NCBI GenBank assembly: GCA_010015745.1
Contig: ML978440.1
Span: 1-12,657 of the forward strand
DNA from: Setomelanomma holmii
Taxonomy: Eukaryota; Ascomycota; Dothideomycetes; Pleosporales; Phaeosphaeriaceae
Length of the DNA stretch: 12,657 bases
Reading direction: 5' to 3'
Position 1 is the first letter of the stretch. Each line of letters opens with the position of its first letter. Under the pieces are notes generated by a model that did not search any database, was not told where the DNA came from, and was given only the letters and a program-made list of their open reading frames with translations. Made by a program: the position numbers and the translations under genes. Below are positions 7,126 to 12,657 of the stretch, one piece after another.

Positions 7126-8852
7126 ATGGCCTCCTGTAGTGGTGACACCGAGCCAGACGTACCGTCCTGGGATGGCATACACCTCGGCGCGTCCAATGGC
7201 GACTTTGCACGCCTTGTTCCACAGTCTCCAGCGGCGCGCAAAGCCTTCAGTCAAGTTGTACAGCGTCTCGAGGCAGATGGCGACGTCTGGCCCCACGTTC
7301 GCGCATTCATACACTATGAAGCCACTGTTCTCGATGAAAGCAACACAGACAGCAGTTTCGCTGCTGCGACTACGCCACCACCCCGAGATAAGTCCTTCCA
7401 AGACTTCTGTGGGTACTATAGACTCAACATGAATATTCCTCCGGCGAATCAGGGCTTGGGCTGGGTGCTGGGTAGCTCCCGACCGAACAAACCAGACCAT
7501 TTTGTTGACTTTCTCCTTTGCACTCCACCTAGTGATCATGGTCTCCACTCTCGCCACTGCAGGCTGCGCCGTCTGCTCGACACGGGCGTGCTGCTTGCTG
7601 TGTCCGACAGCAGGAAGGTGACTTACCGTTGCCATGAATGTACGGTCCAAGCTCACAGACCTATTAGGTTGGCGTTGACGGCAAGACACTTCAACGAGAT
7701 ATGGCAAGGAAACAGAACGAACAAGATTACCAGGCCTCTCTCCAACATCGCACCAGTATTCGGCTCGGCGACCTAGCCTACCTGCTTGTCTTCACAGACC
7801 TGAATCAAGAACAGCAACAGGCAGAACTTCAAAGAGCTCTCCAAAAGTTGAAGTCTGGATCCACCAAACCCGCTATGCTTCTGTCGCCAACGCCTTCGAA
7901 AGCCATGATTGACTATCATGGCTATAGCATTTTTGATGCTAATCTTCATGGCACGACTAGCACGGTATCCCTGGGTTATGACCAATCTAATGGGAAAGCA
8001 GTTGTTGTTAAGATGGTCAAGTGCCGCAACTCGCAGTTTGAAGACCTGCAGAGGGAAATTGAGATCCTTGGCCGACTAAACCACGTAAAGCTGTCTCACC
8101 AGTTTGCCGAATGTGACTAAACGCTCCTTTAGGTAAATGTATGCAAGCTCGAGAAGGTCGTCAACTTCGACCCTCTTGCTGACCCGACTACTTGGCGCCA
8201 AGACGAAGGTCCTACAGTCGGCCTGATCATGTCGCCGCCAGCAACCACAGTCGCACTGGGCCTTCTTACAACCTGGAAATCTCTTCCCGACCCAAATGCT
8301 TTTCTCAGCGACTCTATGCGCCAAATTGCGTATGGTCTGGCTCATGTTCACGGCATCAATGTGCTCCATCGCGACATTAAACCTGACAATATCGTCTACT
8401 GCTCCATCGACCCCGTGCATGCCGTCATTATCGATTTTGGTTGTAGCTCGCCGACCCCGAGAAGCACTCGACACGACCGAGGAACAATCCCATATCTGGC
8501 ACCTGAGGTGATGAGGATAAAGCTACAGGAATCTACAGAGTCGTTCTCGTTCCCGTCAGATGTTTGGAGTCTCGGGGCTACGTTGCTGGATTTCCTCAAC
8601 GGGAAAAAGTTCGATCGGAGACTGGGGACGGAGTCGTGTTATCAGTCGTTCAAGAAGATCATGAACGCCAATGTTGTCGCGCTACACTTTCCGAAATTCT
8701 GGGACCTGGTACTTGAACTCCTTGCATGGAATCCTGACAGCCGACCGACTGCAATCGAAATTGCTGCACGATTTCCTGAGCGAAGTCGGGGTGAGTCACC
8801 GCGGCGCTTAGTCACAGATGAACATGTGCCGTCGAAGCGCGGGAAGTGCTAG
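7126..8852 (+). CDS. FHA-domain Ser/Thr protein kinase
   Basis: A phosphopeptide-binding FHA module followed by a Ser/Thr kinase, the layout of Rad53/Chk2-type signalling kinases, though orthology is not shown. Exons: 7126-7617, 7668-8084 and 8133-8852, giving 542 aa. Intron 1 (50 nt, AAG|GTGACT...TATTAG) restores the frame inside the FHA fold. Intron 2 (48 nt, CAC|GTAAAG, branch GACTAAAC, CTTTAG) lies in the kinase N-lobe and skips a TAA. The start is the first ATG after an in-frame stop at 7078. The FHA domain is residues about 111-209: GWVLGSS, HSRH (Ser142-His144), VGVDGKTL in the V-N-G position, and IRLGDLAYLLVF. The kinase is residues about 248-520: glycine loop LHGTTSTVSLG (only partly canonical), Lys279 in VVVK, helix-C REIEIL, HRDIKPDN (Asp384), DFG (404-406), GTIPYLAPE, SDVWSLG and SRP (Arg507). 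All catalytic residues are present, so activity is expected. It is probably nuclear or cytoplasmic, with no signal peptide seen. Substrates and trigger are unknown. Confidence 0.9.
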
Positions 8853-9860
8853 ATGTTGTTCAAGATGGTGATGTGGATGGCAACATATAGGCCTACTGAA
8901 TTGCGAATACGAGCAGTCGTGACTTCATCAAAGTCTTAAATATGGTCGTTTCCTAAATCACTTCTAAGGATCTGAGCGCCTCTCTTCTTATTAACCTTTT
9001 GCTATCCATCCGCTTGCTTGCCTCTTAGCTTCCTCTACCGCTACCTGCACCAATGCGAAAACACGAGCCCATCAATTCGATTTCGTCGCACCGCGTTGAA
9101 TAGCTCGTGCTGTAAGTGATGTCGGTCAAGGATAAGATAACTAATGCGTGAGCTCGTGGAATGTTAGCAAGGGGAATAGATCTTCCGCACCTTGATAGGC
9201 AGTGCGATGGTAAATTTTGCTGTGCGCGATGATTGCAGTGGTACTCATCTTGGAAAGCTACATCTCCTTGGCTGGACATTGCTAGCAAGTCGGACGGCTT
9301 GTGAGTCTCATTGGTTGCATCGATCTCGAAATCCCATATAGTCCGTTTGTTGGGGTCTATTTTGTGAAGGTAATAGTGCCTCACAGCAATCAGAATGCTG
9401 CGACCACCCAACATAGGGATCGAGTTGCAAAGTAGGGTTATTTGTGACCGGCACAGTCTTCGCGCTCAAAGCCGAGGCGTAGCTTTGCTCATAGCGCACC
9501 AGGTATCCAATCGTTGTGCCGAGCTAGGATCGTCGCAAGTTGCTGCAGGACGCGATCAGCGGCTAAATTTTTATTGATATGTTCTCGGTAGAGGCGAAAA
9601 TTGGAGTATCATGTGAAGAGTGAAGGTGGAGGTGAAAGACACGTGGGTGCCGCGATTTGGTGCCAGAAGCGTCCGCTAGCGCAATCTGGCACCTTGCCGA
9701 AGCCTTGTCGTTTGCTACTACTACCCATAATCAAATCCCAAATAACCTCACATTCACAACCTGTAGCCGCACAGAATCGGTGTAATTGCGCGACCCCGGT
9801 ACTCAATATCTCAACTGCTACGTTCCGTGTCCTTGCTAAAGTCCCCAACAGATAGCAATT
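8853..9860. other. Intergenic region between kinase and exonuclease genes
   Basis: It should hold the kinase 3' end and the exonuclease promoter and leader. No exact AATAAA was noticed just after the kinase stop. A minus-strand open frame (about 9414-9025, 129 codons) has an unremarkable composition and no recognised domain; it is not called as a gene. A plus-strand open frame (9601-9855) lies immediately before the exonuclease and most likely overlaps its leader. An AT-rich patch at 9565-9582 could serve as a core promoter element, but this is only a guess. Confidence 0.45.
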
Positions 9861-11229
9861 ATGCCTCCAATCACACGGACGGACAGCTATCTCGCCTGCT
9901 TGGCGACACTGGCGGTGCCTACAGATGTTCTGAGGAAGAATGGCTTTGTAGTGGAACAGTTGAACGAGGAGGAGCTCATGTTGAAGAGAAGATGTGTCGG
10001 TTGCAACAAGGGTAAGTCTTTCTTCCAAGAAAGCCGCATGAAGCTAACATGGCAAGTCATGGCGCAGCTACAACGCAGGCAGAGAGAGCCACCGAAGCTA
10101 GATGGAGCAGACAAGAAGCCCGCCGTAGATCCGCATTTACGCGAATCCTCACAAGATCTAACGCAACATTCTCCTTCAGCAGAATTTGCGAAGAGAGAAC
10201 CGCCGTTGAGATGCAAGTATCATATGGGACAGTTGGTTCATAAGGTAAAGCTACCATTCCCCTCATTGGTTCGACGCTCATCATATCAAGGTCTGGACAT
10301 GCTGCCGCCAGCCTACGGGGTCAGCGCCTTGTAGCAGCGCCCTCGAGCATTCTCCCCAGACGCAGAAACTTCGCGAACTCGTTGAGCTCCATCAATATCA
10401 TCCAACACGATCTTGCCCTCCCAAGCGAAGTGACATTCGAGCCGCTGTTGCTATCGACTGCGAAATGGGTACCGCACTCTCCGGAGACTCTCAATTGATA
10501 CGCATTACGTTAGTGGACTACTTCACCGAGAATGTGCTCATCGACAGCATTGTCGAGCCAGATGTTCCGATGCTTCACCTTAATACGAAGTACTCAGGCA
10601 TCACGTGGGCGGACATCAAGAACGCACGGCGACAGGGCACCATCCTCAGTGGCAAAGAAGGAGCACGTGAGGCGATATGGAAGTATGTTGGACCGCACAC
10701 GTTTGTCGTTGGCCATGCGGCTTGCAACGACTTGCGCGCGCTGAGATGGATTCATATGTGGGTGGTGGATTCGCTCGTGACGGAGCAAGCACGCGTGAAG
10801 TTGAGGGAGGCGAAAGAAGACGAAAAGTTGAAGGAAGCCGAGGAAGCACGCAAAGCCGAGGAAGTGAGTATGACGGCAGCCGCTACGGGAGATGCGGATG
10901 ACACGAAGTACACCATGACCTCGAACCCAAATTTGGACATGGGGGTGAGGACGGGGGTGACACCAAGGGAGAAGATGGTAGAGGTCAAACGGGTGCGAAC
11001 ATCTGGGGACCTCTCGCTGAAAACCCTGGCGAAGCGATATCTTGACCGCGACATCCAGACGAAGGGCAAGCAAGGTCACGACAGTCTGGAAGATGCGGTT
11101 GCTGCTAGAGATCTTGTTCACTGGAATGTTCTCAACTTGACTAGGAAAGTAGCAACTCCGGCGATGCGGAGGATGGATTCGATTGATGGGCATCTTCCAA
11201 TAGAGTTCAACGGCAGTAGTTGGAGCTAA
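9861..11229 (+). CDS. Rex-family DEDDh RNA 3'-5' exonuclease
   Basis: Trims RNA 3' ends; Rex enzymes mature rRNA, tRNA and snRNA precursors using two metal ions. Exons: 9861-10011, 10057-10244 and 10291-11229, giving 425 aa. Intron 1 is 45 nt (GTAAGT, branch GCTAAC, GCAAG) and intron 2 is 46 nt (AAG|GTAAAG...ATCAAG|GTC). Both keep the frame, and intron 2 joins LVHK to VWTCC. N-terminal metal-ligand candidates are C45-x2-C48, C103-x2-H106 and C117-C118, the pattern of fungal Rex proteins. The exonuclease domain shows Exo I AIDCEMG (Asp169, Glu171), Exo II HAACNDL (Asp260), then VVDSL (Asp273), and Exo III HDSLEDA (His376, Asp381), all DEDDh residues. Between Exo II and Exo III lies an insertion of about 70 charged residues (281-350) with a Lys/Glu-rich predicted coiled coil. 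Motif order and sequence resemble fungal proteins usually annotated as RNA exonuclease 3, but Rex1/Rex4 kinship cannot be excluded by eye. Confidence 0.9.
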
Positions 11230-11234
11230 ATAAA
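11229..11234 (+). terminator. AATAAA polyadenylation signal
   Basis: A canonical AATAAA overlaps the stop codon of the exonuclease gene (TAAATAAA). Fungal 3' processing signals are loose, and such a close signal would give a very short 3' untranslated region, so use in vivo is uncertain. Confidence 0.4.
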
Positions 11235-11963
11235 GCATAGTAATCTGCCTAGGCTCAGAGAACGCTTTTTCGTTAACACGTCAAGCTCGCAGTCATGGAG
11301 TGCGAGTAATAGCTTCTTGTTGCTTCTTCCATTTTCACATCCAAGCTGTGGGGCGATGAGATAGTTGCTCTGAAACCGTCAATCAAATTGTGCATGTAGC
11401 AAAGCGCCGGGATAGGCCTCAGTATGAGCGTCACCACCGAGCACGCTGCGCCTCTTTGACACTTGTGCCTCTCCCACCTTTTCGGCACGAGGACTTGGAC
11501 GATGTGTCGGGAAGTTGGGCGGTTTGACGCGCAGGAGCAGAGAGCAAGAGAGGGCGGCTTAGGTAGCGTCAAAGCCTTTAGGGTAGCTAGAGTGTTGTTT
11601 CAGCGTCCCCAGTTTGTGATTCATATCCTTACGTACTTCAGATTCGTGAGATGTTTCCAAATTTCAAATGCTTGGGAGAAGACATCGAGTAGATTCATAC
11701 ACAGTGCCGTCTGATGTTGGACTTTGTCAGATGTGCTCGGAGGCAGAAATGATGGAAGCAGAAGGTTGTTGTATTGAGCGGGCTGTAGAGAGCGATTCTA
11801 TACAATAACCAAGGTGAGCAAGCACCTAATGAAGAGTCATATGTGAGAGATACGGTTCACATCCTTAAGAAATGAAGTGCTAGGCTGACAGACTTATGCT
11901 GTCGCGAAATAGCGACTTGGCCTAGCACCATCGACTATGAGCCAAACCCCGAATTAATCCCTA
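11235..11963. other. Intergenic, no gene seen, one inverted repeat
   Basis: Open frames on both strands (minus about 11572-11273, plus about 11463-11714) have no recognisable domain and no good splice or start context. The only distinct structure is the inverted repeat at 11877-11928, annotated separately. Confidence 0.45.
11877..11928. repeat. Nested inverted repeat
   Basis: Perfect 9-bp outer arms, GTGCTAGGC (11877-11885) and GCCTAGCAC (11920-11928), enclose two inner hairpins. These are GACAG/CTGTC (11887-11891 with 11899-11903) and GTCGC/GCGAC (11901-11905 with 11912-11916), which compete for three bases. It lies 36 bp past the stop of the small minus-strand ORF and could be a 3' untranslated hairpin of that gene. 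It is too short for a tRNA and lacks a T-loop sequence. Confidence 0.7.
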
Positions 11964-12170
11964 TCATCCACCCATCGTGAACGATGACTCATTGTCCATT
12001 ATGATACGATCTTGCGTCGAGTTGATTTTCTCATTGAGCTCCTTCTCAAGACAATATGCAAATCCACAGTCAAAGCAGGGCCCGTGACGAGAATGTCCTT
12101 CAAGGATATTGAGGATACGACGTTGCTTTGAGTGTCTCGTGTGAGGGCAGCGCTCATAGCCGGCGTCCAT
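11964..12170 (-). CDS. Possible small Cys/His-rich protein
   Basis: A single-exon ORF of 68 codons. Its ATG lies in a strong eukaryotic context (CACAACAATGG), and a TATATATG element (+ strand 12320-12327) sits about 150 bp upstream. The product begins MDAGYERCPHTRH and carries Cys8, His10, His13, His26, His29, Cys32, Cys35 and Cys40, with a GPCFDCGFAYC core that could bind one zinc ion. The tail is acidic and polar. There is no signal peptide or membrane segment. I do not recognise the family, although many ascomycete genomes contain small proteins of this general Cys/His layout. Chance remains possible at this length. Confidence 0.35.
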   Translation of the reverse strand: MDAGYERCPHTRHSKQRRILNILEGHSRHGPCFDCGFAYCLEKELNEKINSTQDRIIMDNESSFTMGG

Positions 12171-12657
12171 TGTTGTGATCCGTTCCTCTAATCCGGCATC
12201 TTTCGGTTGTCAGTTTCTATCACGGTCTGAGAGTCTCTCTTACCTCACGTGCAGTGGCACCTCCCCTCTGATGAGACGATGCTGCCTTTCCTGCACTAGC
12301 GCTGTTTACAGCCCTCACTCATATATACTGTTTGTAGCTTCATACAATACAACAACACCGAACATCAACTTTTCCAGGTCAACGAAAGGTCGATATCCAT
12401 CGACTTTTCATCAAAACACGACTCAAATGCCTTCTTAAATCTGTTTCCTAGCGTCCTCTTCCTGCTGCAGGCGTTGTGGCAGGCGCGCTGGCCTCTTTTG
12501 TCTTTCAGCTCCCTGATGAGCTGAAATCTTTTCAAAATAGCCCGTGCGCCACTCAGATTTTCACGTTCGGTCGAAGGCCACAACTACAGCTAAGACAAGG
12601 AGACTAAGTTATCTTGACACTCCTTGTTCTTGCAAGATATGGGCACCTGCTAGGCCT
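12171..12657. other. Putative bidirectional promoter and unassigned end
   Basis: The TATA-like CATATATA (12320-12327) reads acceptably in both directions and could serve the small minus-strand ORF and a plus-strand transcript leaving the window. On the plus strand, ATG 12426 opens only a three-codon frame. Near the edge, AAGACAAGGAG (12592-12602) pairs with CTCCTTGTTCTT (12620-12631) with one bulge. A minus-strand open frame (about 12583-12365) has no recognised domain. Confidence 0.35.

Noticed and set aside
9025..9414. 129-codon minus-strand frame between the two intact genes
   Set aside because: No recognised domain; composition and lack of start context do not separate it from chance.
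11877..11932. tRNA gene at the nested inverted repeat (ends in CACCA)
   Set aside because: Only about 52 nt between arm ends, no A or B box and no T-loop sequence.
1..12657. CRISPR arrays, bacterial operons, rRNA or tRNA genes
   Set aside because: No regularly spaced repeats, no tRNA box sequences and no rRNA signature; short spliceosomal introns mark the DNA as fungal.

Overview
The window looks like nuclear DNA of a filamentous ascomycete (Pezizomycotina, possibly Dothideomycetes). Genes carry very short introns of 45-50 nt with GTAAGT/GTAAAG-type donors, CTNAC-like branch points and AG acceptors. The recognisable families are also fungal: a fungal dynamin-like GTPase, Ty1/copia Gag-Pol, a fungal PD-(D/E)XK nuclease-like domain, an Hsp70-like ATPase, kinesin-light-chain-type TPRs, an FHA-kinase and a Rex-type RNA exonuclease. 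Taxonomic placement is inference; I ran no search.

Left half (about 1-4911): a gene graveyard. On the minus strand, 351-1784 holds a dynamin-like GTPase with an intact G domain, but with a frame break beside its start codon and most of its stalk unrecognisable. Next, also on the minus strand, is a decayed Ty1/copia fragment (about 2110-2929) with a Gag tail and a protease whose catalytic Asp is replaced. On the plus strand a broken PD-(D/E)XK nuclease-like domain (2929-3361) runs directly into the second half of an Hsp70-like ATPase (3362-4633), which has two recognisable introns but also in-frame stops and a frameshift. A TPR scrap lies at 4690-4911. Several of the in-frame stops fall where a Gln or Arg codon is expected, which fits C-to-T change such as repeat-induced point mutation.

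Middle (4912-7100): mostly no recognisable gene. There is one weak two-exon small ORF with a TATA-like box (5929-6173), a 14-bp tandem triplet (6351-6392) and a doubtful Pro/Ser-rich minus-strand ORF (6452-7009).

Right half: two apparently intact plus-strand genes. The first (7126-8852, three exons, 542 aa) encodes an FHA domain followed by a Ser/Thr kinase with all catalytic motifs. The second (9861-11229, three exons, 425 aa) encodes a DEDDh RNA exonuclease of the Rex family with N-terminal Cys/His pairs. An AATAAA overlaps the end of its coding region. Beyond it are a nested inverted repeat (11877-11928), a possible small Cys/His-rich minus-strand gene (11964-12170) and unassigned sequence.

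No operon logic applies. The two intact genes read the same way but are separated by 1 kb and need not be related. Dynamin-like, Hsp70-like, TPR and PD-(D/E)XK families are expanded accessory families in many filamentous fungi, so the left half reads as a repeat-rich accessory compartment abutting more conserved sequence on the right.
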